Positions 35,973 through 45,074 of a stretch of DNA of 64,000 nt are shown here, piece by piece. Position numbers and translations under genes: made by a program. Every line of letters begins with the position of its first letter. Within the stretch, counting starts at the first letter, position 1. The notes under the pieces are model-generated. The model had not been told where the DNA came from and did not search any database. It was given only the letters and a program-made list of their open reading frames with translations. Source of the stretch: Nitrospinaceae bacterium (lineage in GTDB: Bacteria > Nitrospinota_A > UBA7883 > JAJDBK01); NCBI GenBank assembly GCA_029261405.1, contig JAJDBK010000024.1:1-64000 (forward strand), written 5' to 3'.

Positions 35973-38459
35973 ATGGTTCACGCTTCTGTTGTTCTAGATA
36001 TTGTAAGCGTTGTCGTCACCCTCCTGCTCGTTTCGGCCGCTGTGCTGGCAGGTTCCAAACGTTTCAACTTTCCTTTCACCGTGGCCCTTACACTGCTAGG
36101 CATCTGGATCGCCTGGTTATCGGGCTACTATCCGGCCATATCGACACTGACTCCCGGAACTGACACCCTTCCCGATATCATCATGTTTGTTTTTCTTCCG
36201 GCGCTGGTTTTCCAATCCGCATACGAACTCGACACAAAACTCCTGCGGGACGACCTCTCCTCCGTGTTGGGTCTTGCTGTACCCGGTCTGTTGGTTTCCA
36301 CGCTAATCATCGGCCTGATAGTTCATACGGTAACCCCTATAGGATTCCCCGAATCACTCCTGCTCGGCGCGATTTTGAGCGCCACCGACCCTGTGGCTGT
36401 TGTGGCGCTTTTTAAAAACCTCGGAGCCTCTCGGAGGTTAACGGTTTTAGTGGAGGGTGAGAGCCTCTTCAACGACGCCACGGCCATAGTGTTATCGAAG
36501 ATCCTTATCATCATGGTGGCCGCCGAAGGTGTTTCATCGTATACGGTCCTGGATGGAGCCTTCGACTTCTTCACGGTCTTTACCGGCGGCCTGTTATTCG
36601 GAGCGATCCTCGGTCTTCTCGCGGCGGAAATCCTGGGCATGGTCCGTTCCGATCCGAATATCGAAATCACGATCGCCACTACGTTAGCTTACCTGTCGTT
36701 CCTTATCGCCGAAACGCTCCTGCATGTCAGCGGTGTCATGGCGACGGTGGCGGCAGGATTGGTAATGGGAAGCCGTGGCCGTATGAAAATATCGCCATCG
36801 GTACGACATTATCTGGAGAGTTTCCTCGAATATATGACCTTCATGGCTACTGCGCTACTCTTCTTGTTCGTGGGGTTACAGATCAAACTTTCGGCGCTGG
36901 CTGAGGTCTGGTACCAGCTTTTATGGGTCATTGTGGCCATGCTTGTATCGAGAGCGCTGGTGGTTTACGGACTTGTTCCGTTGGTGCAACGTTATTCCCA
37001 TTCGGAGCCTGTCAGCCTTCCTTACAGGACCGTCATATTCTGGGGCGGACTGCGTGGAGCTATCGCTCTTGCCATCGTGATGAGTCTGCCGCCGTTAGAG
37101 CAACTGGAAAACTTTGTAACCCTCGTTACCGGGGCGGTCCTTTTTACACTGCTCGCGCAGGGTCTGACCATGGACCGACTGGTACGAATGCTTCAACTCG
37201 ATCACCCTCCCCTTTCAGACCGGTTCGCGTATATGGAAGGGCGGCTTGCCTCCAAACAAAGAGCCCTTGACCGTTCCCCCGAACTGATGGAGGGAGGATT
37301 GTTCTCCGGCCAGATAGCTCAAAGGCTCAAGGAGAGTTATACGAATGAAATCGACCGGATAAAAACTGCGATAAGAGAGTTGCGCCGGTCGGAGCTCGAC
37401 TACGAAAAAGAGAGAATATTACTAACGCTTCTGGCGTTTTCGGAAGAGAAGGCCATATACATAGAGATGCTCAACAAGGGACATTTGAGTGAGAAGGCGT
37501 TCCATGAATTATCTATTTCGCTCGACCTTCAGATCGACGCTCTACGACATCAGACCGACTATAAAATCCCGAACTACCATCACCTGAAGAGACGCCGACT
37601 CGAAAAATGGTTCATTACAGCTCTTGATAAAGTCCCGATTTTATCGGTGGTAGGAGATCGTTTTCATATGGGCAGGATAGCCCAGGATTATGAAGTCGCC
37701 TGGGGCAGGTACCAGGGGGGTAGTCGCGTTCTTAAAGAGCTTGAAACATTTACCCGCCACGAATCGCTCTCCGAAAAGGTTGTGGAGGATGTCAGCGCAA
37801 TGTACGTAAAATGGAGAGAGACCGCGCGTGATCACCTCGATAACGACGCCGAACAGCTCCCAGAATTCGTCAACGCCATACAGGAACGACTCGGTAACCG
37901 GCTGATGCGAATCGCCGAAGTGGAGGCCATCGAAGAACAACGAAACCACGGCGCTATACCAGAATCGGTGGCCGAAGAGATCCTCACAACCATTGCCCTC
38001 GACATGATAGCCCTCAAAGGGATGGAGAGATCCAAACTTAAATTCGAACCGACGGAACTGCTCCAGAAAATTCCCTTCCTGTCGGGGTTGTCGAAAAACG
38101 CATTCTCCGCCATAGCCGGTGGAATCAAGTCGCGGGTATTCGCAAAAAAAGAGGTCATCATCCAGCAAGGGGAGAAGGGGGACGCTCTCTTTTTTATAAC
38201 AAGAGGGGTCGTTCGGGTCTCTGTAAGTAATGAAGATGGGGAACGCGACCTCGCTACCCTGATGGCGGGCGATTTTTTCGGGGAGATGGCCCTGCTACAC
38301 TCAGCTCCCAGAGCCGCCACGGTAAGAGCTGTTACCGCCTGCTCCCTGTTCGAGCTAAATCGAAAAGTTCTTTTCTCCCTGATGCACACCTACCCCGTCA
38401 TCAGAACCGCACTGGAGAATGCGGACCGGAAACGGCGGGAGGAGACGGAGCGGGAGTGA
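35973..38459 (+). CDS. CPA1-family Na+/H+ antiporter with C-terminal cyclic-nucleotide-binding domain
   Basis: An 828-aa inner-membrane protein. ATG 35973 is preferred; a TTG 12 bases earlier is in frame. Residues 1-400 carry about 12 transmembrane segments of the NhaP/SOD22 type, with the ion-binding ATDPVAVVALF motif (about 138-148), EGESLFNDATAIVL and WGGLRGAIALAIVMSLP. A long cytoplasmic helical region (about 410-690) follows. The last 130 residues are a cNMP-binding domain (FLSGLSKNAFSAIAGGIKSRVFAKKEVIIQQGEKGDALFFITRG) with the intact cassette FGEMALLHSAPRAATV. Gating of ion exchange by cyclic nucleotide is the likely logic. Confidence 0.93.
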   Translation: MVHASVVLDIVSVVVTLLLVSAAVLAGSKRFNFPFTVALTLLGIWIAWLSGYYPAISTLTPGTDTLPDIIMFVFLPALVFQSAYELDTKLLRDDLSSVLGLAVPGLLVSTLIIGLIVHTVTPIGFPESLLLGAILSATDPVAVVALFKNLGASRRLTVLVEGESLFNDATAIVLSKILIIMVAAEGVSSYTVLDGAFDFFTVFTGGLLFGAILGLLAAEILGMVRSDPNIEITIATTLAYLSFLIAETLLHVSGVMATVAAGLVMGSRGRMKISPSVRHYLESFLEYMTFMATALLFLFVGLQIKLSALAEVWYQLLWVIVAMLVSRALVVYGLVPLVQRYSHSEPVSLPYRTVIFWGGLRGAIALAIVMSLPPLEQLENFVTLVTGAVLFTLLAQGLTMDRLVRMLQLDHPPLSDRFAYMEGRLASKQRALDRSPELMEGGLFSGQIAQRLKESYTNEIDRIKTAIRELRRSELDYEKERILLTLLAFSEEKAIYIEMLNKGHLSEKAFHELSISLDLQIDALRHQTDYKIPNYHHLKRRRLEKWFITALDKVPILSVVGDRFHMGRIAQDYEVAWGRYQGGSRVLKELETFTRHESLSEKVVEDVSAMYVKWRETARDHLDNDAEQLPEFVNAIQERLGNRLMRIAEVEAIEEQRNHGAIPESVAEEILTTIALDMIALKGMERSKLKFEPTELLQKIPFLSGLSKNAFSAIAGGIKSRVFAKKEVIIQQGEKGDALFFITRGVVRVSVSNEDGERDLATLMAGDFFGEMALLHSAPRAATVRAVTACSLFELNRKVLFSLMHTYPVIRTALENADRKRREETERE

Positions 38460-38597
38460 TTTACCCACCGATGGAAAAGACCATGTTGCGTCACAAGTCT
38501 CACAAGTTCGTGTCTGGAATCATCGTATACGCTATACTCATCTCCGTACTTTGTCTGTAATTATTGCGAAATCACCCGATTTTATATCCTCTGTATT

Positions 38598-40280
38598 ATG
38601 GACCTTTTGATGAGCGATCTTGTTGAGAAAAGGAAGTCTGCTCTCGGAGCGGACCTCCTTGCCGGTATTACTGTTGCTATCGTAGCCCTTCCGCTCGCCA
38701 TGGCGTTTGCCATAGCCTCCGGTCTGCAACCACACCACGGTTTGTTCACGGCCATTGTCGCAGGATTTTTGATCTCCGCATTTGGCGGTAGCCGTTGCCA
38801 GATTGGGGGGCCGACCGGCGCCTTTGTGGTAATCGTATATGGCATCGTGAGCGAACATGGATATGAAGGGCTCGTCATCGCAACGATTATGGCCGGAGTA
38901 ATTCTTCTCGCATTGGGGATGTTCAAGTTTGGGACCCTCATCCAATACATTCCTTACCCGGTAACTACAGGTTTTACATCTGGCATTGCCCTGCTAATCT
39001 TCAGCGGCCAGATCAAAGATATGCTCGGACTTGATATCAACAATCTCCCTCCAGAATTCATATCCCAGGCTGTTATCTACATACGAAGTGGAGGAGATAT
39101 CGACGGCGCCACTCTTCTCCTTGGATTTTGCTGTGTCACCGGCCTGCTGGCGCAGAGGAGAGTCTTTCCGACTATACCGATACCGGCGCCATTCCTGATC
39201 GTCGTTGTATCGTCGGTGATTGTCTATATTTTCGACATACAGGTGGCGACCATCGGAACCCGGTTCGGAACGATTCCAGACACCTTGCCAATGCCGTCAC
39301 TCCCGACAATTAATGGAGATTTGCTCAAGGAGCTTTTCCCTTCCGCCATGACCATTGCTCTTCTGGGCGCCATTGAATCTCTGATGAGCGCGGTTGTCGC
39401 CGATGGTATGACGGGAGACAGGCATGAGCCAAACCGGGAACTGACCGCGCAGGGTCTGGCCAATATCATTTCCCCCCTGTTTGGCGGTATGCCCGCTACC
39501 GGCGCCATTGCCCGTACCGCTACCAATATAAAGGCGGGAGCGCGAACGTCGAGCGCAGGAATGATTCACGCCATTATCCTGGCGATGTTCATGTATTTTT
39601 TCGCCGGACTGATCGTGCACATACCAATGGTTGCGCTCGCTTCTGTGTTGATCGTGGTTGCGCTGAATATGGCTGATATTCGCGAGTTTATGCGTCTGCT
39701 CAAAGCTCCGCGAAGCGATGCGTTGGTATTGGTGGCAACCTTCCTGTTGACCGTCCTGATCGACCTGAGTGTCGCCGTACAGACCGGTGTCGCCCTGTCT
39801 GGCCTCTTGTTCATTCGCAGGATGTCCGAGGTGACGGAGCTATCCGTAGTGGACCACCGGCTTGCCGAGGTTTTGCATGGTAACGGACCACAGGCGGGAA
39901 TGGGCGTATCCGGCGATGTAGCCGATCTTTCCTCCCACAGCATCGTGACGTACGAAATCAATGGTCCATTCTTTTTCGGGGTTGCGGACCGTATGGTCTC
40001 TTCCCTGCATTCAATTGGTGACCGCCCAGGGGTTCTGATTCTTCGGCTTCGCTACGTTCCAATTATCGATGCGACCGGCATGCACGCTCTGGAGAAAATT
40101 CATGAAGAGTGCAAGAGAAACGGTACAACCCTTGTCTTGTCGGGGGTCGCGCCCAGACTCCATGACGTTCTATCGCACTACGGCTTTTGTAAAGAGATCG
40201 GTGAGGAAAATGTTACTTCCAGGATAGAAAACGCCACCGCAAGAGCTATACAGATATGTAACGAACAAACGAATGGATAA
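38598..40280 (+). CDS. SulP/SLC26-family anion transporter with STAS domain
   Basis: A 560-aa membrane transporter for sulfate, bicarbonate or another anion. Residues about 15-410 hold 12-14 transmembrane segments, with typical ADLLAGITVAIVALPLAMAFAIASGLQPHHGLFTAIVAGF and GSRCQIGGPTGAFVVIVYGI (TM1 and TM3 with the anion-binding half-helix). The GATARTATNIKAGARTS-like segment reads TGAIARTATNIKAGARTSSAGMIHA. The C-terminal STAS domain (about 435-555) has the DATGMHALEKIHEECKRNGTTLVLSGV motif. The substrate cannot be told from sequence; no carbonic anhydrase or sulfate-assimilation gene is adjacent. Confidence 0.93.
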   Translation: MDLLMSDLVEKRKSALGADLLAGITVAIVALPLAMAFAIASGLQPHHGLFTAIVAGFLISAFGGSRCQIGGPTGAFVVIVYGIVSEHGYEGLVIATIMAGVILLALGMFKFGTLIQYIPYPVTTGFTSGIALLIFSGQIKDMLGLDINNLPPEFISQAVIYIRSGGDIDGATLLLGFCCVTGLLAQRRVFPTIPIPAPFLIVVVSSVIVYIFDIQVATIGTRFGTIPDTLPMPSLPTINGDLLKELFPSAMTIALLGAIESLMSAVVADGMTGDRHEPNRELTAQGLANIISPLFGGMPATGAIARTATNIKAGARTSSAGMIHAIILAMFMYFFAGLIVHIPMVALASVLIVVALNMADIREFMRLLKAPRSDALVLVATFLLTVLIDLSVAVQTGVALSGLLFIRRMSEVTELSVVDHRLAEVLHGNGPQAGMGVSGDVADLSSHSIVTYEINGPFFFGVADRMVSSLHSIGDRPGVLILRLRYVPIIDATGMHALEKIHEECKRNGTTLVLSGVAPRLHDVLSHYGFCKEIGEENVTSRIENATARAIQICNEQTNG

Positions 40281-40481
40281 TACGTTACTGTCCAAGCCTT
40301 TCCCCTCTCCCGGCTCGCTTTCCCTTGACAAAATGGAGTCAGCGTCTCAATGACCAAACTCATTTTTATGCCTAATTTTAATAACGATACATTTCACAGA
40401 TAAAACGGACTATTGTCGAAGCGGATTACCTGGTTTGTGTGGTAAGTTAATTACATACAACTATTTAAGGAGTGTTGACCG

Positions 40482-41867
40482 ATGCGGTTAAACCTTATTG
40501 CCCATATAGACAGGATTTTTGCTAAAGGGTTGATTACCTTTGGTCTTCTCATAGCTGGCATTTTACATAGCGGCTTGGCCGAGGCGACAGTCAACCACAC
40601 ACTGACTCCACCATCCAGCACATCTGTGTTGCAGGGAGGTGAGCTGACACCTATTACATCTTATATTACAAATAGTTCCAGCGCTTCTGTATCCATCACC
40701 ATAATAAGGTACATCACTCACGATACAGCGGGTATCGAAGCTACACTGGGAACGGAAACAGTTACGGTCGCCGCCAACGGGTCTACCACCATTACCTCCA
40801 CCCTTACCTGCCCGGCGAGCCTCAGTCTGGGTACCCACAATTACCTGGTGGAAGGCGCTGACGCTACAACCGGCGAAAGGCTTTTTTCACAGGCTTTTAC
40901 GTTTGAAGTGGTCGATGTTCTGCCGACAATCGACCCGGTTACCCATATCCTTCTGGCGCCCTCCAGCGGACTCGTTGAGGCCGGTGGTACATGGGGACCG
41001 ATCTCCGCAACCACAACCAACAATACATCCGCCCCAATATCGATCACCGTTTCGAGATACATAACGGATATGTCGATGAACATTGAAGTGACCCAGGGTT
41101 CCGGCACGATGGTCATAGGACCAAACGAAACCATTGCGATGGATGTGAACATGTCGGTCCCCTCATCCCTGAGCGTTGGGCTCCACTACCATCTGGTGGA
41201 AGGATACAACACCAAGACAGGCGAAGCGCTCTTTACCAATATTCTCCTTCTTGAGGTGGTAAGCACAGCGACGCTCGCCTACCCTGCCGGTATGACGGTG
41301 TTATATGAGGATACAGGCTCCTATTCACTAGGCGCCAACAATTATCTCGACCTGACAGCCTATTGGAACATGGGTTATCAGGTGACCTGGGTTCGGTTCG
41401 AGATTACGGGTGTAAGTTACACATCAATTCCTGACAGGGAGTGGTTCTGGGTCATGCTCAAATCGAACCATTCAGGATATAACGCTGTGGAAACCGGAGC
41501 GCTCTCCTGGTACAGTGACTCCTACGCCGACACCCTCGTCACTCAAGTGTGGGACGCGTCAAACAACCTCGTGGAGTATGGTCACGAGAACCGACCACAG
41601 TTCTACTGGGATGCGAACAACACCTATACGGTCACAGTTTTTAACGCTTACGATGACGGCGCCGGATGGTTCCTGCCCGGAGCCAATATCCATATGGATG
41701 TCATAAACTTCGCCAGCGGAGCGGTGCATGGTGTGTTCAACAACTATATGCCAAACGCGATATCGTCCGTGAACTATTTCGGAATCGGGAACGGCGTCAT
41801 ATCAGGTTATCCGGGAGTTTCGAGCATGACGATAAAGAACATCATTATCGCTGGTGGCAACCTCTGA
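40482..41867 (+). CDS. Secreted protein with two tandem ~105-aa beta-sandwich-like repeats
   Basis: A 461-aa exported protein of unknown function. AAGGAG lies ten bases before the ATG. A signal peptide (about 1-36, GLITFGLLIAGILHSGLAEA) is followed by two similar repeats, about 39-145 and 155-262. Each begins with a Pro-Ser-rich strand and a GG turn, contains ISI(T)xxRYIT and a threonine-rich strand, and ends in LSLGTHNYLVEG / LSVGLHYHLVEG then GERLF / GEALF and FEVV / LEVV. The rest (265-461) is a different domain rich in Tyr, Trp and Asn, ending in VSSMTIKNIIIAGGNL. It may be a surface or matrix protein. A terminator-like hairpin follows. Confidence 0.7.
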   Translation: MRLNLIAHIDRIFAKGLITFGLLIAGILHSGLAEATVNHTLTPPSSTSVLQGGELTPITSYITNSSSASVSITIIRYITHDTAGIEATLGTETVTVAANGSTTITSTLTCPASLSLGTHNYLVEGADATTGERLFSQAFTFEVVDVLPTIDPVTHILLAPSSGLVEAGGTWGPISATTTNNTSAPISITVSRYITDMSMNIEVTQGSGTMVIGPNETIAMDVNMSVPSSLSVGLHYHLVEGYNTKTGEALFTNILLLEVVSTATLAYPAGMTVLYEDTGSYSLGANNYLDLTAYWNMGYQVTWVRFEITGVSYTSIPDREWFWVMLKSNHSGYNAVETGALSWYSDSYADTLVTQVWDASNNLVEYGHENRPQFYWDANNTYTVTVFNAYDDGAGWFLPGANIHMDVINFASGAVHGVFNNYMPNAISSVNYFGIGNGVISGYPGVSSMTIKNIIIAGGNL

Positions 41868-41886
41868 TTGTCACCAAAGAATGAAT

Positions 41887-41924
41887 CCGGCGCCCCTTAG
41901 AAGATTATCTTTTCGGGGCGCTGG
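41887..41924 (+). terminator. Hairpin terminator after the secreted repeat protein
   Basis: CCGGCGCCCC (41887-41896) pairs with GGGGCGCTGG (41915-41924), with one G-T pair and an 18-base loop. The T-tract is weak (ATTTCG). Confidence 0.55.
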
Positions 41925-42268
41925 ATTTCGCTCACTTCAATGGGCCATCCCGCCTTGTGATGGATTATGTGGAGTGGACGCTGTTTCAGATAAACTTTCC
42001 CAGTCTATAATCCTGCGTAGGCAAGGGGATCGCCCGTGTAGCCGAAGGCGCCGATCCGAAGGGCGCGGTCACGTACATGGCCGTTACCCGTGCCGTATGC
42101 GTCCGTTTCCTTCCACGCCTACACCAATCAGGAATAAGTTCATATCAGCCTGGGAAATATTGACGTATCGACCGTATCCGTCATCGAAATGAAACGATTG
42201 GAAGTCATTTAAATACTCAATTCAAGGCAATTTACGTATTATAATTGTGGTGGAGGTTTAGTGAAAAA
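41925..42268. other. Intergenic region, no gene seen
   Basis: About 340 bases. It is G/C-rich in its first part (42000-42110) and A/T-rich near the kinase start. Short open frames occur on the plus strand but lack ribosome-binding sites and family resemblance. GGAGG near 42252 serves the next gene. Confidence 0.4.
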
Positions 42269-44476
42269 ATGGGGACTAAAAGTTTCGGTCAGTATCTGGT
42301 TGAAAATGGTCTGATATCTGAAGAGGATCATAAGGTAGCTCTCGATATCCAGAACAAGAACCGTCTTCTCGGCGAAATAGCCATTGAGTTGAACTATATC
42401 AGTCGCGATGATCTGCCTATGATAATGGAGTTCATCGAAAAAAATAACAACATCCAGTTCGGCGAAGCGGCGGTCTCCATTGGCCTTATAAACGCCAACC
42501 AACTCCGTTATTTGCTCGATATCAGAACCAGACGTAAAATAAAAATCGGGGACATCCTTGTGGAGAAGGGGTTTATCGAGAAAGATACCCTGCGCAAGGC
42601 TGTGATGGAGTTCCATCATCAGAAAAAAAAGCTCGAAAAGGTTCTTGTAGTCGAAACCAGTCCTACTGTATCCAGAATTCTGGAAAATATGCTGAAAAAA
42701 TATGGATACACAGTATTCAAAGTAGCTACAGGCGAAGAAGCCAAGGCGATTATACCTGAAGTGCGACCAGACATAGTCATGACCGGCGGTATCCTGGATG
42801 ACATGACAGGTCTAGGTCTCTGTTATAACGTCATAGCCGATCCCAGACTTTCGGGGCTTGATTTCGTTCTTCTCTCCTCCAACGACTCAAAGGAATATAT
42901 CGAACAGGCTTTTGAAATCGGCGTTACTCATTTTCTAAAGATACCGCTGACCGAAGACGAACTTATCAACGTCGTCTACCAGGTTGAACGAGAGAGGGCT
43001 GAAAAACGACCGGAGACCATCCTGACCATCGACGATAACAAAGGACCCCGCATGGTCATATACAAGGAGCTGACCCGAGCGGGCTTCAATGTTTTCCTCG
43101 CTGAGAACGGCAGGGACGGGGTCATGCAGGCGAAAAAGATAAAACCGGATATTATTACAATGGACCTTGAAATGCCGATAATGGACGGCTTCGAGGCCTG
43201 CCGCGCATTGAGGGAGAGTCCCGACACAGCCGATATACCGGTAATTATAATCTCCTCCCACGACAACGCAAAAACAAGGGAAATGGGTTTTGAGGTAGGC
43301 GCGATGGAGTTTTTCGTCAAGCCTTTCAAGGTCGGGCGGTTGGCCGAATATGTCAACATGCTCCTTGAAACGCGAAAGATCGAAAAAAACGAGTCGATTC
43401 TCGTAGCCGAAGACAGCCCTATCACCCGGAGTATATTTAAACAGATTTTCCAGAAAAACGGATACAAGGTCTATGTCGTCAAAAATGGCGAAGAGGCGCT
43501 TAAAGCTCTTCCTTCGATTAAACCGGACCTCGTTATCACCGATTGTTACATGCCGGTCAAGGATGGGTTTGAATTCACCATGGAGATGAAACGCAATGAA
43601 GAGTTTCGGCATATACCGGTCATCATGGTAACAGCGGCGGGAAGCCGTGAGGATGCGCTTAAAGGATTGGCCGCCGGAGCGAACGACTATATTCTTAAAC
43701 CGTTCGACGAAGCGGAGCTTGTCGCCAGGGCGGGAGCGCACCTTGCCAATAAAAAACTGTTCGACGAAATGGAGCGTGAAAAGAAAAAGCTCGAAGAGAT
43801 GAACAGGTTAAAAAACCAGTTCCTCGGCATTGCGGCCCACGACCTGAGAAATCCCATCAGTTCCATTGAAGGGTTCGCCACTTACCTTATGGATAAGAAT
43901 TATGAAGGGGATAGGGAAATGATAGCCTCTGTCATCAAGGAGGCCGCTGGTGGCGCGTTAAATCTGCTGAACAATCTGCTCGACATCTCCACCATCGAAG
44001 AAGGAACGGTTCAGCTCAATCTGGAGCAGGTCGACATATCCGGGTTGATCAGGGAAAGAATAGTGATCTTCGAGATTATCGCCAACAAAAAAGAGATTGC
44101 GATTAACTTCGAGCGCTCCTCTCCCACTGAGATCGAATGTGACAGGCTAAAGGTCACTCAGGCCATCGATAACCTGCTAAGTAACGCAATCAAATTCTCA
44201 ATGCCGAAAAAAAACATTACCGTAGCGGTAAAAGATAATTCTCATATGGTCAAGGTTGATGTCGCTGATGAAGGTCTGGGCATTCCTGAAGATGAGATGG
44301 AGGAGCTTTTTAGAGGCGGACACACGGTAAGCGTCCGTCCAACCGCAGGTGAGGTATCAACAGGCTACGGGCTTCTGATCACATCAAAAATAATCAAGGC
44401 GCATGGAGGGAAAATAAGCGCAACAAGCAAACAGGGTGAAGGTTCAACTTTTTCCTTCACTCTGCCTAAAGAGTAA
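42269..44476 (+). CDS. Hybrid histidine kinase with MshEN-like N-terminus and three receiver domains
   Basis: A 735-aa soluble signalling protein; the start ATG 42269 follows GGAGG. Residues about 1-112 hold two MshEN/T2SSE_N-like repeats (FGQYLVENGLISEEDHKVALDIQ; IGDILVEKGFIEKDTLRKAV), a module that in some families binds c-di-GMP. REC1 (about 125-240) is degenerate: Thr172 replaces the phosphoacceptor Asp and the acidic pair reads Glu-Thr. REC2 has Asp299 (TMDLEMPIMDG) and REC3 has Asp425 (TDCYMPVKDG); both keep a C-terminal Lys. The kinase core has His524 (AAHDLRNP), an N box (DNLLSNAIKF), DEGLGIP and GYGLLI. No membrane segment is present. The gene stands alone. Confidence 0.92.
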   Translation: MGTKSFGQYLVENGLISEEDHKVALDIQNKNRLLGEIAIELNYISRDDLPMIMEFIEKNNNIQFGEAAVSIGLINANQLRYLLDIRTRRKIKIGDILVEKGFIEKDTLRKAVMEFHHQKKKLEKVLVVETSPTVSRILENMLKKYGYTVFKVATGEEAKAIIPEVRPDIVMTGGILDDMTGLGLCYNVIADPRLSGLDFVLLSSNDSKEYIEQAFEIGVTHFLKIPLTEDELINVVYQVERERAEKRPETILTIDDNKGPRMVIYKELTRAGFNVFLAENGRDGVMQAKKIKPDIITMDLEMPIMDGFEACRALRESPDTADIPVIIISSHDNAKTREMGFEVGAMEFFVKPFKVGRLAEYVNMLLETRKIEKNESILVAEDSPITRSIFKQIFQKNGYKVYVVKNGEEALKALPSIKPDLVITDCYMPVKDGFEFTMEMKRNEEFRHIPVIMVTAAGSREDALKGLAAGANDYILKPFDEAELVARAGAHLANKKLFDEMEREKKKLEEMNRLKNQFLGIAAHDLRNPISSIEGFATYLMDKNYEGDREMIASVIKEAAGGALNLLNNLLDISTIEEGTVQLNLEQVDISGLIRERIVIFEIIANKKEIAINFERSSPTEIECDRLKVTQAIDNLLSNAIKFSMPKKNITVAVKDNSHMVKVDVADEGLGIPEDEMEELFRGGHTVSVRPTAGEVSTGYGLLITSKIIKAHGGKISATSKQGEGSTFSFTLPKE

Positions 44477-44673
44477 CAAACAACCTGCCCGGCACGACAA
44501 AAAGAACATTTCCCTTTCAGCTATAGTCGCGCACTTTAAACTTATACTATTATATTACAATCAGTTGAACCGATTACTTAATCTTACTAGTTAGCTAAGG
44601 GTCGATTACCCTTTAATTATATGCACATTTATGTAAAGTAGGACAAAAACGCCCATAAGTTACGTTAATTATC

Positions 44674-44701
44674 TTGACATCATCATTGAAATAGTTAAAC
44701 T
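44674..44701 (+). promoter_or_regulatory. Possible sigma70 promoter for the XRE regulator
   Basis: A perfect TTGACA (44674-44679) is followed after 16 bases by TAAACT (44696-44701). It lies about 70 bases before the GTG start. The surrounding 44477-44768 stretch is A/T-rich and holds no gene; GGGT...ACCC near 44598-44612 is a small inverted repeat upstream. Confidence 0.4.
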
Positions 44702-44768
44702 TATATCTGTGGTTAAAACTGGTGGTCAGTAATTTTCTATTTCGTTCCGTAACACAAAAGGATCCTGT

Positions 44769-44993
44769 GTGAGCGCAGACAACAAGATGAAAGCCCCCAA
44801 CCGGGTAAAAGAGTTTCGGGAAAACCTGATGATGTCGAAGGCTGAGTTGGCCAGAAAAGCCGGAATTTCTGTTCAGACTCTCAACAGAATCGAACGGGGG
44901 GAGGTTTGCAGAGTCGATACCCAGCGCAAGATCCTGGAGGCGCTGAGTCTGAAAGTCGAAGACAAATCGAAGATATTCGACAGCATAGCCTGA
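44769..44993 (+). CDS. Small XRE-family HTH regulator
   Basis: A 74-aa protein made of one Cro/C1-type helix-turn-helix: VKEFRENLMMSKAELARKAGISVQTLNRIERGEVCRVDTQRKILEALSL (about 12-62). The recognition helix is SVQTLNRIE. The GTG start at 44769 has AAGGA upstream; ATG 44787 is an alternative. There is no toxin partner or second gene beside it. Confidence 0.85.
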   Translation: MSADNKMKAPNRVKEFRENLMMSKAELARKAGISVQTLNRIERGEVCRVDTQRKILEALSLKVEDKSKIFDSIA

Positions 44994-45074
44994 CATAAAA
45001 TTCTTTTGATCTGTATTCCGTAAATTCCTCTCCCCCTCCCCCGCTCCACTCGTAAAGAAGTCTGGAGATAACCG

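Noticed and set aside
37641-38389. Minus-strand frames inside the antiporter gene
   Set aside because: They mirror the cytoplasmic helical and cNMP regions of the real gene and lack start signals.
41854-42192. 112-codon frame after the secreted repeat protein
   Set aside because: It overlaps the end of that gene and its terminator hairpin, is Arg/Pro-rich and has no recognisable similarity.
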